The notes beneath the pieces are model-generated. The model ran no database searches. It saw only the letters and a list, made by a program, of their open reading frames with translations, and was not told the DNA's origin. The position numbers and the translations under genes were made by a program. Below, one piece after another: positions 16,313-25,374 of a stretch of DNA of 64,000 nt. Positions within the stretch are counted from its first letter, which is position 1. Each line of letters opens with the position of its first letter. This DNA is from an uncultured Pseudokineococcus sp. (lineage in GTDB: Bacteria; Actinomycetota; Actinomycetes; Actinomycetales; Quadrisphaeraceae). The stretch lies in the NCBI RefSeq assembly GCF_947495735.1, contig NZ_CANMAA010000010.1:1-64000 (forward strand), given 5' to 3'.

Positions 16313-18613
16313 TCAGGACGGCAGGTCGGCGCCCAGGCGGAGCGGCAGCCGGGGAGCCGGCACGTCCGCCACCGGCGGCAGGTCGGGGCGCGGGCCGAGC
16401 ACCTGCTCGGCGTACTCGGTCGCCGGGAGGGCGCGGGAGAAGAGCCAGCCCTGGCCCAGCCGGACCCCCTGCGCCAGCAGATGCCGCCGCTGCTCCTCGG
16501 TCTCGACGCCCTCGGCGAGCAGGTCGAGGCGGAGCGTGCGCGACATCGCCACGATGCCCGCGACGAGCCGGCTCCTGCCCGGACTCGCCCCGGTGACGAC
16601 CGACCGGTCGATCTTGAGCACCTGCACGGGGAAGCGCTGCAGGTAGTCCAGCGAGGTGTAGCCGCGGCCGTAGTCGTCGAGGTGGATGCCGACGCCGAGG
16701 CCGCGGAGGTCGTGCAGCACCTCCAGCAGCTGGTCGTCCTCGGGGAGCGGCTCGTGCTCGAGGATCTCGACGTGGAGCTGGGAGCCCGGCACTCCGGCGC
16801 GCGCGAGCGCCTCGCGCACGCGCTCGGGCAGCCCCGGGTCCAGGAGGCTCGAGCGGCTGAGGTTGACGCTCACGGGCAGCACCCGGCGGCGCTGGTCGCG
16901 CCAGCGGCCCAGCTGCTCGAGGACCTCGGCGAGGACGGCGCCGTCCAGGTCCGCGTCGAGGCCGCTGGCCGTCACGTGGCCGAGGAAGGCGTCGGGGGCC
17001 AGGAGCCCGTGCTCGGGGTGGCGCCAGCGCACGAGGGCCTCGGCGCCGACCACCTCGCCCGTCGCCAGCTCGACCAGCGGCTGGTAGTGCATCTCCAGCC
17101 GCCCGACCGACGGCGAGCGGCCGGCGAGGAGCAGGCGCACCTGGCTGGTGAGGGTGAAGCGGTGCATCACCTCGTCGCGCTGCTCGGGCCGGTAGGAGCG
17201 CGCGGTGTCGCGCCCGGCGCCCTTGGCGGCGTAGAGGGCGACGTCGGCGCGCGTGAGCTGCTCCGACAGCGGGGTCCCCGGTGCGGGGGCGGCCACGCCG
17301 ACGCTCGCGCTCGTGCGCAGCACCAGGTCGCCCACCTCCATCGGCGTCCGCAGGGAGACGACGACGCGCTCGGCGACGTCGTCCTCGAGGCCGGGGTGCA
17401 CCAGGACGGCGAACTCGTCGCCGCCGAAGCGCGCCACGACGCCGTCCTCGCCCACCGCCGCGCGGAGGCGGTCGCGCACGCCGAGCAGCAGCCGGTCGCC
17501 GACGTCGTGTCCGTGGGCGTCGTTGACGTCCTTGAAGTCGTCGAGGTCGACGAGCAGCAGCGCCCAGCCGCCCTCCGCCTGGTCGTCGTGGACGCGCGCC
17601 AGGCCGCGGCGGTTGGGCAGGTCGGTGAGCGGGTCGTGCTCGGCGAGGTGCTCGGCGCCGCGCAGCGCCGACCACGAGCGCAGGACGCCGGCCAGCGCCG
17701 TGCTCGTCCCGACGACGAGGTGGGTCCACCCGGGCAGGCTCGCCCCGCCGACGGCCAGGTCGACGAGGCGCAGCCCGACGGGGACGACCACCAGGGGCAG
17801 CAGTCCGAGCACGTCCGTGGAGCGCGGCCGGCCCTCGGCGAGCTCACGGGGCTCGAAGGCGATGCGCATGCTCGGGTGCAGGGCCGCGACCCCGAACAGG
17901 CCGAAGCCGAGCACGACGGCGGGCGTGGACGCGGCGCCGTAGGAGTCCCCGAAGAGCCGGCCGACCGTCGAGATGTCGTAGAACGCCAGGGCCGTCGCCG
18001 CGGCGACGGCCAGCCACCACGCCGCGCTGCTGCGGCGCCGGACGACCGCCGAGCGCAGCACGAAGGCGAGCAGGACCACGTCGACGGTCGCGACGAGCCC
18101 CAGGCGCGAGGAGGACGAGCTCGACGCCAGCAGGACGGCGGTCTGGGCCGCCACCAGCCCCAGCACCGCGCAGACGACGAAGAGCTCGAGGACGTCCACG
18201 CGCCGGCGCGGGCCGCCGGAGCGGTGGGCCACCAGGAGGAGCACGACCGCGGCCAGCACCTGCCCCGACAGCAGCAGCACGTGGGCGGGTCCCTCGAGGC
18301 CGACGACCTCCAGGACGTGGTTGGCCGACCACGTCGCGAGCATCGCCGCCATGAGCAGCCAGCCCCACCACCCCGCGGGGCGGTGCAGCGCGACGCCGAC
18401 GAGGACGCCGACGACGGACGCCCACGGCACGACGTGGGCGGTCACCGGGCGCAGCGCGGGCAGGAGTGCGGTGGCGAGGGCCACCAGCAGGAGGACGCCG
18501 AGCGCTGCCCACGCGAGGCGCGGGCGCCGCAGCGCCTCGAGGTCCATGCCCTGCTCGTCGGCCGGCGCGGCGCCCTCCCGCACCGGAGGGGGCCTGCTGG
18601 GCTCGCCGACCAC
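16313..18613 (-). CDS. Membrane-bound GGDEF-EAL cyclic-di-GMP protein
   Basis: The protein has 766 residues. Eight to ten hydrophobic helices (about residues 30-325) form a membrane sensor without a recognised name. The GGDEF domain follows (about 345-500) with an intact RFGGDEF motif near residue 397, and then an EAL domain (about 520-745) with an intact EALVRW near 525, DDYGRGYTS and KIDRS. Both catalytic centres look complete, so it could make and degrade c-di-GMP. The sensing region is unlike the second such protein in the window (33326-35764). The start is uncertain: GTG 18613, or ATG 18547 just before the first helix. Confidence 0.9.
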   Translation of the reverse strand: MVGEPSRPPPVREGAAPADEQGMDLEALRRPRLAWAALGVLLLVALATALLPALRPVTAHVVPWASVVGVLVGVALHRPAGWWGWLLMAAMLATWSANHVLEVVGLEGPAHVLLLSGQVLAAVVLLLVAHRSGGPRRRVDVLELFVVCAVLGLVAAQTAVLLASSSSSSRLGLVATVDVVLLAFVLRSAVVRRRSSAAWWLAVAAATALAFYDISTVGRLFGDSYGAASTPAVVLGFGLFGVAALHPSMRIAFEPRELAEGRPRSTDVLGLLPLVVVPVGLRLVDLAVGGASLPGWTHLVVGTSTALAGVLRSWSALRGAEHLAEHDPLTDLPNRRGLARVHDDQAEGGWALLLVDLDDFKDVNDAHGHDVGDRLLLGVRDRLRAAVGEDGVVARFGGDEFAVLVHPGLEDDVAERVVVSLRTPMEVGDLVLRTSASVGVAAPAPGTPLSEQLTRADVALYAAKGAGRDTARSYRPEQRDEVMHRFTLTSQVRLLLAGRSPSVGRLEMHYQPLVELATGEVVGAEALVRWRHPEHGLLAPDAFLGHVTASGLDADLDGAVLAEVLEQLGRWRDQRRRVLPVSVNLSRSSLLDPGLPERVREALARAGVPGSQLHVEILEHEPLPEDDQLLEVLHDLRGLGVGIHLDDYGRGYTSLDYLQRFPVQVLKIDRSVVTGASPGRSRLVAGIVAMSRTLRLDLLAEGVETEEQRRHLLAQGVRLGQGWLFSRALPATEYAEQVLGPRPDLPPVADVPAPRLPLRLGADLPS

Positions 18614-18692
18614 GCGGACGGCCCACCCGCGGCGCCCCTGCTAGACAGGGCGGGTCCCGCTCGGCACCCCACCCGCCCCCCGGAGGACCCCC

Positions 18693-19742
18693 GTGACCCA
18701 GCGCCTGCGCGTGGCCGTCGCCACGCCGTTCGACGAGCGCAGCCGCGAGATCGTCCGCGAGCGCGAGCCGCGCGTGGACCTCGTCGTCGGCCCGGAGCTG
18801 CTGGCGCCGGTGCGCTACCCCGGTGACCAGGGCGGCGACCCGGACTTCCGCCGCGGCGAGGAGCAGCAGCGCGCCTTCGAGGAGCTGCTCGACGGCGCCG
18901 ACGCCCTGCTGGGGGTGCCCGACGACGACCCGGCCGCCCTGGCGCGCGCCGTCCGCGCGAACCCCGGCCTGCGCTGGGTGCACACGATGGCGGCCGGGGG
19001 CGGGCAGTCCGTGCGCGCCGCCCGGCTCTCGGAGGAGGAGCTCGGCCGCGTCGCCTTCACCACCTCGGCGGGGGTGCACGGCGCGCCGCTGGCCGAGTTC
19101 GCGCTCCTGGGGCTGCTGGCCGGCGCCAAGCGCCTGCCGAGGCTGCAGGCGGACTCGGCCTCGCGCACGTGGGCGGACAAGTGGTTCATGGGCCAGCTGC
19201 ACGAGCAGACCGTGCTCGTCGTGGGCCTGGGCGGGATCGGCCGGGAGGTCGCCCGCGTGCTCTCCGCGCTCGGGGCCACCGTCCTCGGCACGAGCCGCCA
19301 CGGGCGCCCCGTCGACGGCGTCGACGAGGTCGTGCCGACCGACCGCCTGGCCGAGGCGGCCGGCCGCGCGGACGCCGTGGTCGTGACCCTGCCGGGCACG
19401 CCGGCGACGAAGGGCCTGCTGAGCGCCGAGGTCTTCGCGGCGATGCGGCCCGGCACGACCTTCGTCAACGTGGGCCGCGGCACCGTCGTCGACGAGGAGG
19501 CCCTGGTGGCCGCGCTCGACGACGGGCGCGTCGGCTTCGCCGCGCTCGACGTCGTCGCGCGCGAGCCGCTGGAGCCGGCGAGCCCGCTGTGGGACCGCCC
19601 CGACGTCCTGGTCAGCCCGCACACGGCCGCCGGCGGCCCGACGCTGGACCACCGCATCGCGGAGCTGTTCGCCGACAACGCGACCCGGCTGCTCGACGGG
19701 CGCGAGCTGCGCAACCGGGTGGACGTCGTCGAGTTCTACTGA
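18693..19742 (+). CDS. D-2-hydroxyacid dehydrogenase
   Basis: This 349-residue NAD-dependent enzyme belongs to the D-isomer 2-hydroxyacid dehydrogenase family, which interconverts 2-keto and D-2-hydroxy acids. The Rossmann motif is VVGLGGIGRE. The catalytic residues are visible in order: Arg in NVGRGTVVDE, Glu in AREPLEP, His in SPHTAAGG. Substrate specificity cannot be read; it is closer to glyoxylate/hydroxypyruvate reductase-like members than to D-lactate dehydrogenase. The GTG start at 18693 has GGAGG upstream. It diverges from the GGDEF-EAL gene. Confidence 0.88.
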   Translation: MTQRLRVAVATPFDERSREIVREREPRVDLVVGPELLAPVRYPGDQGGDPDFRRGEEQQRAFEELLDGADALLGVPDDDPAALARAVRANPGLRWVHTMAAGGGQSVRAARLSEEELGRVAFTTSAGVHGAPLAEFALLGLLAGAKRLPRLQADSASRTWADKWFMGQLHEQTVLVVGLGGIGREVARVLSALGATVLGTSRHGRPVDGVDEVVPTDRLAEAAGRADAVVVTLPGTPATKGLLSAEVFAAMRPGTTFVNVGRGTVVDEEALVAALDDGRVGFAALDVVAREPLEPASPLWDRPDVLVSPHTAAGGPTLDHRIAELFADNATRLLDGRELRNRVDVVEFY

Positions 19743-19783
19743 GGCCGGCGCGCGGGCCGACCGCGCACGGCGGGACCGGCGGG

Positions 19784-20176
19784 TCAGCCCATGCCGTGCA
19801 CGCGGTCGGCCTCGACGACGAGCACCACGCGCTGCTGGTCTCGGCCGCCGTACCAGGCGTAGGGACCGCCCGTGTACTTGTGCGACAGCGCCTCGATGTG
19901 CTCGGCCGCGCCCTCGGTCGTCGTCCGCACCACGCGCCCCCGCACGGCCACGTAGCGGTAGGGGTTCTCGGGGTCGGCCACGGCCACGCTCACGCGCGGG
20001 TCCCGCTCGACGTTGCGCGTCTTCTGGTAGCCCACGACGGTGTTGACCAGGACGTGCTCGCCGTCGGTGTCCACCCACGTCTGCGTCGTCTGCGGGGAGC
20101 CGTCGGGCATCAGGGTGGTCACGTAGCAGGGGCTGGGGCGGCGCAGCAGGTCGAGCAGGTCCTGGGGCAGCTTCAC
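19784..20176 (-). CDS. PPOX-class F420-dependent oxidoreductase
   Basis: This 130-residue split-barrel flavin/deazaflavin protein fits the small PPOX class F420-dependent enzymes of actinobacteria. Typical blocks are YVTTLMPDGSPQTTQTWVDTDGEHVLVNT, QKTRNVERDPRVSVAV and HKYTGGPYAWY. It probably uses F420 or FMN to reduce small molecules; the substrate is unknown. The start is a GTG directly before KLPQDLL, with GGAGGAG about 6 bases upstream; an in-frame GTG at 20221 would add 15 unconserved residues. Confidence 0.85.
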   Translation of the reverse strand: MKLPQDLLDLLRRPSPCYVTTLMPDGSPQTTQTWVDTDGEHVLVNTVVGYQKTRNVERDPRVSVAVADPENPYRYVAVRGRVVRTTTEGAAEHIEALSHKYTGGPYAWYGGRDQQRVVLVVEADRVHGMG

Positions 20177-20298
20177 GGGGGGCTCCTCCGTCGGGTGCGG
20201 GCGGCGGTCGCCCCGAGCCACCCTCTCCCGGGCCGGGCGCCCGCGCGCCGCGGCGCCCCGGCGGCTGCCGGGTCACCGCGGCGCGGCGGGTCGACTCC

Positions 20299-21945
20299 TC
20301 ACTCCTGCCAGGGCACCTCCGGCGAGCGGAAGTAGTCCACCCCGCGCAGCTCCCAGCGCGGCCCCTGGAGGGCGAGCCGCTCGCGGTAGGTGGCCCAGTC
20401 GTGGGTCTCCTGCGGGGACCACCCGATCTCGGCGATGCCCGGCATCCGCGGGAAGGCCATCGTCTCGACGTCGTCGAGGTCCTCCAGCGTCTCGGTCCAG
20501 ATCGGCGCCTCGACACCCAGGACCACGTCCTCGCCGATGCCCGGGGCGTACGTGGCCGGGTCCCAGGCGAAGGAGTCCTCGACCCCCGTCAGGCCGGCCC
20601 AGGCCAGGCCGAGCGGGAAGTCCGCCGTGTACTTCATGTCGAGGTAGGCGTGGTCGGCCGGCGACATGATCACGCGGTTGCCGCGGGCGAGGGACTCGAC
20701 CATCCCCTCCTCGGGCGTGCCCGGGATCCAGTACTGGCCGACGGCGAGCGGGCCGCCCTCCGCCGGGCCCGGTGCGAGGGGGAGGTACTCCTGCCAGCCG
20801 ACGGCGGTCTTGCCGGTCGCCTCGACCAGCGGCAGCACCCTGCACATGAACTGCGCGTACTGCTCCTCGGTGGTCACGTGCGCCTCGTCGCCGCCGACGT
20901 GCAGGTACTGCCCCGGCGTCAGGGCCGCCAGCTCGCGCAGGACGTCCCCGACGAACTCGTACGTCACCTCCTCCTCCACGCAGAGCGTGGAGAAGCCGAC
21001 CTCGATGCCGGTGTACGGCGGCGGCGCGACGCCGTCGCAGTTCAGCTCGGGGTAGGAGTGCAGCGCCGCGTTCGTGTGGCCGGGCATGTCGATCTCCGGC
21101 ACGACGACCACGCCGCGCGCGGAGGCGTGGGCGACGATCTCGGCGTAGTCCTCCTGGGTGTAGAAGCCGCCGGGGCCACCACCGACCTCGGTGGTGCTCC
21201 CGAGCTCCGTCAGCCGCGGCCAGCTCTTGATCTCGATGCGCCAGCCCTGGTCGTCGCTCAGGTGCAGGTGGAGGTGGTTGATCTTGTAGGCGGCGAGCGA
21301 GTCGACGTACGTCTTCACCTCCTCGACCGTCATGAAGTGGCGCGCGACGTCGAGCATCGCGCCGCGGTAGGCGAAGCGCGGGCTGTCCTCGATCCGCCCG
21401 CCCGGCACCAGCCACGGGCCGGGCTGCACCTCGTCGGCCTCGACGGCGGCGGGCAGGAGCTGGCGCAGCGTCTGCACCGCGTGGAGCAGCCCCTCCCGGG
21501 TGCCGGCGCGCAGGACCACCGAGCGGCCCGACGCCTCGAGCACGTAGCCCTCGTCGCCGAGGGCGGGGTCCTCCTCGTCGACGAGCAGGCTGATGCCCGC
21601 CAGCGGCCTCGCCCCGGTGCCGGCGCCGTCCGTCGGGACCACCGGGAGGCGGTACCCCGTGGCCGGGCCGAGCAGCTCGACCAGCTCCTCCGCGGCCGCG
21701 GCGGCGGCGTCCGAGCCGCTCTGCACGCGCACCACGGTGCCCGGGCCCAGCACGACGGGTCGGCCGCTCGGCTCCACGGAGGCCGGCAGGGGGATGACGT
21801 CCGACAGCGACCCGACGGCACCGGACGGCGGGCGCGAGGACGCCGTCGCGCCGGTCGCCGGTGCCGCGGCGGCGGGTGCCGCGAGGCCGGCCAGCAGGAG
21901 GGCGGCGAGCGCGCCCCGGCCGGCTCGGGTGGTGGGTGCGCGCAT
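20299..21945 (-). CDS. Secreted beta-N-acetylhexosaminidase, GH20
   Basis: The protein has 548 residues and a Sec signal peptide (residues 1-28). A GH20b-type N-terminal domain (about 50-185) is followed by the catalytic barrel beginning FAYRGAMLDVARHF. The Asp-Glu catalytic pair is in YLHVGGDEAH; HLHLSDDQGWRIEI and PEIDMPGH are other family motifs. It removes terminal GlcNAc from chitin oligosaccharides or glycans outside the cell, and could feed the nagA operon at 61-64 kb. ATG 21945 has GGAGG upstream, within a short GACCT-CC-AGGTC palindrome that may be coincidental. Confidence 0.93.
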   Translation of the reverse strand: MRAPTTRAGRGALAALLLAGLAAPAAAAPATGATASSRPPSGAVGSLSDVIPLPASVEPSGRPVVLGPGTVVRVQSGSDAAAAAAEELVELLGPATGYRLPVVPTDGAGTGARPLAGISLLVDEEDPALGDEGYVLEASGRSVVLRAGTREGLLHAVQTLRQLLPAAVEADEVQPGPWLVPGGRIEDSPRFAYRGAMLDVARHFMTVEEVKTYVDSLAAYKINHLHLHLSDDQGWRIEIKSWPRLTELGSTTEVGGGPGGFYTQEDYAEIVAHASARGVVVVPEIDMPGHTNAALHSYPELNCDGVAPPPYTGIEVGFSTLCVEEEVTYEFVGDVLRELAALTPGQYLHVGGDEAHVTTEEQYAQFMCRVLPLVEATGKTAVGWQEYLPLAPGPAEGGPLAVGQYWIPGTPEEGMVESLARGNRVIMSPADHAYLDMKYTADFPLGLAWAGLTGVEDSFAWDPATYAPGIGEDVVLGVEAPIWTETLEDLDDVETMAFPRMPGIAEIGWSPQETHDWATYRERLALQGPRWELRGVDYFRSPEVPWQE

Positions 21946-22131
21946 GGGGGACCTCCAGGTCTCCTCGTCGAGACGGGTCGGGGACGCACGGACGGCGAGT
22001 CGTCCTGTTCGTCCGTTGTGGCCAGCGTAGCGACGGGAGAGGGACCTGGACAGGGCCGCAGCCCGGCAGCCGCACCGCCCGCCCCCGCGCGCCGCCGGGA
22101 CGTCGTCGGTGCGCCGCGGCAGAGTGCGGGC

Positions 22132-22701
22132 ATGACGTCGCAGGCGGAGGCAGCGGGCACGGCGGTCGAGGGGTGCGTCTTCATCGGTCTGTCGGTGGAC
22201 GGGTTCATCGCCCGCCTCGACGGCGACCTGGAGTGGCTCACGGACCGCGGCGAGGCGGCGGGGGACGCGGGCTTCCGCGACTTCGTGGCCAGCGTGGACG
22301 CCGTGCTCATGGGGCGCGGCACGTACGACGTCATCGCCGGCTTCGACCGCTGGCCCTACCAGGACCGGCCCGTCCACGTGCTCAGCACGTCGATGACCCC
22401 GGGCGAGGACGCGCGCGTCACCGTGCACGGCGACCTCGAGGACGCCCTCGCCGCCCTGGCCCGCGACGGGCGTCGCCGCGTCTACGTCGACGGCGGCCGC
22501 GCCGTGCAGGCCTGCCTGGCCGCGGGCGTCGTGCGCGAGATGACCCTCTCGCGCGTCCCCGTCCTCATCGGCACGGGCGAGACCCTCTTCGGCCCGCTGC
22601 CCCGCGACGTCGACCTCAAGCACGTGCGCACCGAGGTCCTCGGCGGCGGCATGGTGCAGACGACCTACGCCGTGCTGCCGCGCGAGGACGAGGACGACTG
22701 A
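22132..22701 (+). CDS. DHFR/RibD-fold family protein
   Basis: This 189-residue protein has the dihydrofolate-reductase-like fold of the RibD C-terminal family: FIGLSVDGFIARLDGDLEWL at the start, VLMGRGTYDVIAGFDRWPY, VYVDGGRAVQACLAAGVV and a GTGETLFGPL block. These small proteins bind NADPH, but physiological substrates are mostly unknown; it is not a canonical folate enzyme. The start is ATG 22132. Its 3' end overlaps the convergent MarR gene by 37 bp. Confidence 0.85.
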   Translation: MTSQAEAAGTAVEGCVFIGLSVDGFIARLDGDLEWLTDRGEAAGDAGFRDFVASVDAVLMGRGTYDVIAGFDRWPYQDRPVHVLSTSMTPGEDARVTVHGDLEDALAALARDGRRRVYVDGGRAVQACLAAGVVREMTLSRVPVLIGTGETLFGPLPRDVDLKHVRTEVLGGGMVQTTYAVLPREDEDD

Positions 22702-23135
22702 GGCCCCTCGCACCCGGGCCCGCCCTCGTCCGCGACGAGGCGCAGCAGCCGCGCCAGCTCGGCGCGGTCGTCCTCGTCGAGCCGCGCGAAGAGCGCCTCG
22801 GCGTCCTGCGCGCGCGCCCGCTCCACCCGGGCGGCCAGCTCGCGCCCCTGCTCGGTGGCGCGCAGGACGACGGCCCGCCGGTCGGCCGGGTCGGCGGCGC
22901 GGACGACGAGGTCCGCCCGCTCGAGGCCGTCGGCCACCTCGGTGGCCGAGCGCGGCGCGATCCGCAGCGCCGCGGCCAGGTCGGAGACCCGCAGCCCGTC
23001 CGACGCGGACACCGACCGCAGCGCCCGCGCCTGGTGCGGCGTCAGGCCGTGCGGCTCGAGCACGGCGCCCCAGCGGCGGCGCAGCGAGCGCGCGGCGCCC
23101 ATCAGCAGCTCCGGCAGCGGGGCGTCGTCGGTCAC
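22665..23135 (-). CDS. MarR-family transcriptional regulator
   Basis: The protein has 156 residues. A winged helix-turn-helix (LTPHQARALRSV, SDLAAALRIAPRSATEVADGLERADLV) is followed by the wing RAADPADRRAVVLRAT, the usual MarR DPADRR motif. GTG 23135 is chosen because a TAGCAT -10 box (23148-23143) ends 7 bases before it, implying a leaderless transcript; GTG 23168 is also in frame. It diverges from the ABC exporter gene with a palindrome between, so it probably represses that exporter. Confidence 0.88.
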   Translation of the reverse strand: MTDDAPLPELLMGAARSLRRRWGAVLEPHGLTPHQARALRSVSASDGLRVSDLAAALRIAPRSATEVADGLERADLVVRAADPADRRAVVLRATEQGRELAARVERARAQDAEALFARLDEDDRAELARLLRLVADEGGPGCEGPQSSSSSRGSTA

Positions 23136-23166
23136 GGCGGGAATGCTAGGCGCTCCCGGGGTGCTC

Positions 23167-23181
23167 ACCTCATCGTGAGGT
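23167..23181. promoter_or_regulatory. Candidate MarR operator
   Basis: A perfect 6-3-6 palindrome (ACCTCA-TCG-TGAGGT) lies between the divergent marR and ABC exporter genes. It overlaps the -35 region of marR and touches the TAGCCT -10-like box (23181-23186) of the exporter gene. Confidence 0.6.
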
Positions 23182-23218
23182 AGCCTCCGCTTCTCGCCCC
23201 GCCCCCGCCTGAGAGGAC

Positions 23219-25147
23219 GTGGTCACCACGTCGGTCCCCTCCCCCCGTCCGCGCGGCTCCTCCGTCCTCGGCGCCGACGACGGCGTCCCCTCGCCCCGCC
23301 CGTCGCGCAGCGGGGGCAGGGGCGGCGGCAGCGGCCGGCGCGTCGACCCCGCAGACCGCGCGCAGCTGGAGCGCTCGCCCGTCTCGCTGCGCCGCGTCGC
23401 CGGGCTGTTCGCGGCCCACCGCGCCGCGCTGGCCGCCGTCGTCGTGCTCATCGTCGCCTCGTCGGCCGTCGCGCTGGCCACCCCCTTCCTCGTGCGCCTC
23501 GTCATCGACGACGCGCTGCCGCAGCAGGACCTGCCGCTGCTGGGCTGGGCCGTGGCCGGGATGGTCGGCGTCGCCGTCGTCACCGCCGTGCTCGGCGTCG
23601 GGCAGACGTGGCTGTCCACCACGGTCGGCCAGGCCGTGATGCACGAGCTGCGCACCGGCGTCTTCAGCCACCTGCAGCGCCAGCCCGTCGGCTTCTTCAC
23701 CCGCACCCGCGGCGGGGAGGTGCAGTCGCGGCTCACCAACGACATCGGCGGCATGCAGTCCGTCGTCACGTCGACGGCCACCTCGCTGGCCGCCAACGCG
23801 ACGACGGTCGTGGGCACCGCGGTGGCCATGGGCGTGCTCTCGTGGCGGCTGTCGCTGCTCTCGCTCGTCGTCGTCCCGCCGTCGGTGTGGCTGACGCGCC
23901 AGGTCGCCGTGATGCGCCGCTCCGTCACCGCCGCCCGCCAGCGCCGCCTCGCGGACCTGCAGACGCAGGTCGAGGAGGGGCTGTCCGTCAGCGGCGCCCT
24001 GCTGGGCCGCACCCTCGGCACGGGGCCCGCCCAGAGCGCGCGCTTCCGCGAGACCTCGACCGACCTCGTCGGCCTCGAGGTGCGCAGCCAGCTCGCCGGC
24101 CGCTGGCGCTGGGCCACGATGTCGGTGGTCTTCGCCGCGGTCCCGGCCGCCGTCTACCTCGCCGCCGGGTTCCCCGTCACCTCCGGCGGCATGACGATCG
24201 GCACGCTCGTGGCCTTCACCGGGCTGCAGGGCGCGCTGTTCCGCCCCCTGCTGGGGCTGCTCGACGCCGGCGTGCAGATCACCTCCTCGATGGCCCTGTT
24301 CAGCCGGATCTTCGAGTACCTCGACCTGCCCGTCGAGGTCGACGACCCCGCGCGCCCCGTCGCGCTCGACCCGGCGCGCGTGCGCGGCGAGGTGCGCCTG
24401 GAGGGCGTCTCGTTCACCTACCCCGCCCCCGACGGCGGCCCGGGCGCCTCGCCGGCCCTGTCCGGCGTCGACCTCGTGGTGCCGGCGGGCGGCTCGCTCG
24501 CGCTCGTGGGCGCCACCGGCTCGGGCAAGTCGACGCTCGCCTCGCTGGTGCCCCGCCTGCAGGACCCGACGGCGGGCCGCGTGCTGCTCGACGGCGTCGA
24601 CGTCCGCGACCTGCGGCTGGCGACGCTGTCGCAGGTGGTCGGCGTCGTGTCGCAGGAGACGTACCTGCTGCACACCAGCGTGCGCGAGAACCTCCGGCAG
24701 GCGCGGCCCGACGCGACCGACGCCGAGGTCGAGGACGCCGCCCGGCGCGCCCAGGTGCACGACCTCCTCGCCGGCCTCCCGGACGGCTACGACACCCTCG
24801 TGGGCGCGCGCGGCCACCGCTTCTCCGGCGGCGAGCGCCAGCGCCTGGCCATCGCGCGCACCCTGCTGCGCGACCCGCGCGTCCTCGTCCTCGACGAGGC
24901 GACGAGCGCCCTGGACACCCGCACCGAGCGCGCCGTCCAGGCCGCGCTCGACGAGGCCAGCCGCGGTCGCACGACGATCACGGTGGCGCACCGGCTCTCG
25001 ACGATCCGCGGCGCGGACGTCGTCGCCGTGCTCGACGGCGGGCGCGTCGTCGAGCAGGGCCCGCCCGCGCAGCTGCTGGCCGCCGGCGGCCACTACGCCC
25101 GGCTGCTCGAGGCCGCCCAGGACGCGCCCGAGGTGCTGCCCGTCTGA
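23219..25147 (+). CDS. ABC exporter, fused permease and ATPase
   Basis: This 642-residue half-transporter of the multidrug/lipid exporter type acts as a dimer. A disordered Pro/Gly/Arg-rich N-terminus (1-50) is followed by six membrane helices (about 65-345) with the FFTRTRGGEVQSRLTND loop, and then an ATPase domain: Walker A GATGSGKST, Q-loop VSQETYLLHTSVREN, signature FSGGERQRLAIAR, Walker B VLVLDEATS, and H-loop TVAHRLS. The divergent MarR gene probably regulates it. The substrate is unknown. GTG 23219 follows GAGAGGA closely. Confidence 0.92.
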   Translation: MVTTSVPSPRPRGSSVLGADDGVPSPRPSRSGGRGGGSGRRVDPADRAQLERSPVSLRRVAGLFAAHRAALAAVVVLIVASSAVALATPFLVRLVIDDALPQQDLPLLGWAVAGMVGVAVVTAVLGVGQTWLSTTVGQAVMHELRTGVFSHLQRQPVGFFTRTRGGEVQSRLTNDIGGMQSVVTSTATSLAANATTVVGTAVAMGVLSWRLSLLSLVVVPPSVWLTRQVAVMRRSVTAARQRRLADLQTQVEEGLSVSGALLGRTLGTGPAQSARFRETSTDLVGLEVRSQLAGRWRWATMSVVFAAVPAAVYLAAGFPVTSGGMTIGTLVAFTGLQGALFRPLLGLLDAGVQITSSMALFSRIFEYLDLPVEVDDPARPVALDPARVRGEVRLEGVSFTYPAPDGGPGASPALSGVDLVVPAGGSLALVGATGSGKSTLASLVPRLQDPTAGRVLLDGVDVRDLRLATLSQVVGVVSQETYLLHTSVRENLRQARPDATDAEVEDAARRAQVHDLLAGLPDGYDTLVGARGHRFSGGERQRLAIARTLLRDPRVLVLDEATSALDTRTERAVQAALDEASRGRTTITVAHRLSTIRGADVVAVLDGGRVVEQGPPAQLLAAGGHYARLLEAAQDAPEVLPV

Positions 25148-25189
25148 GGCGGTGCCCCCGGCGCACGGCACGGGCGCCACGGCACCGCC
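25148..25189 (+). terminator. Imperfect hairpin after the ABC exporter
   Basis: GGCGGTGCC (25148-25156) pairs with GGCACCGCC (25181-25189). An inner CGGCGC/GGCGCC stem continues it. It starts immediately after the stop codon. Confidence 0.5.
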
Positions 25190-25261
25190 CCCCTCCGGTC
25201 GCCCGCCGCCGGGGCCGACCGGGGACGAGCCCGCCCGGGGACCGTCCGGAGCGGCGGGGAA

Positions 25262-25283
25262 GGCGTCAGGGCGGCGTCAGGAC
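25262..25283 (+). promoter_or_regulatory. 11-bp direct repeat, candidate KdpE box
   Basis: GGCGTCAGGGC is followed immediately by GGCGTCAGGAC. Tandem 10-11 bp direct repeats are how OmpR-family response regulators such as KdpE bind as dimers. The site is about 90 bases upstream of the first gene of the kdp operon, and the regulator is encoded at its 3' end. Confidence 0.55.
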
Positions 25284-25374
25284 CGCGGGGCCGGGCACCC
25301 GCGCGGGAGCAGGGTCGGCCCGTCGGCGCGAGCGCGCCGGCCGGGCTCGCGCCCGTCTCCCCCGGAGGTGCTCC

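Noticed and set aside
21950-21961. GACCT-CC-AGGTC palindrome before the GH20 gene as a DasR-type site
   Set aside because: It overlaps the ribosome-binding site and does not match the longer DasR consensus; probably coincidental.
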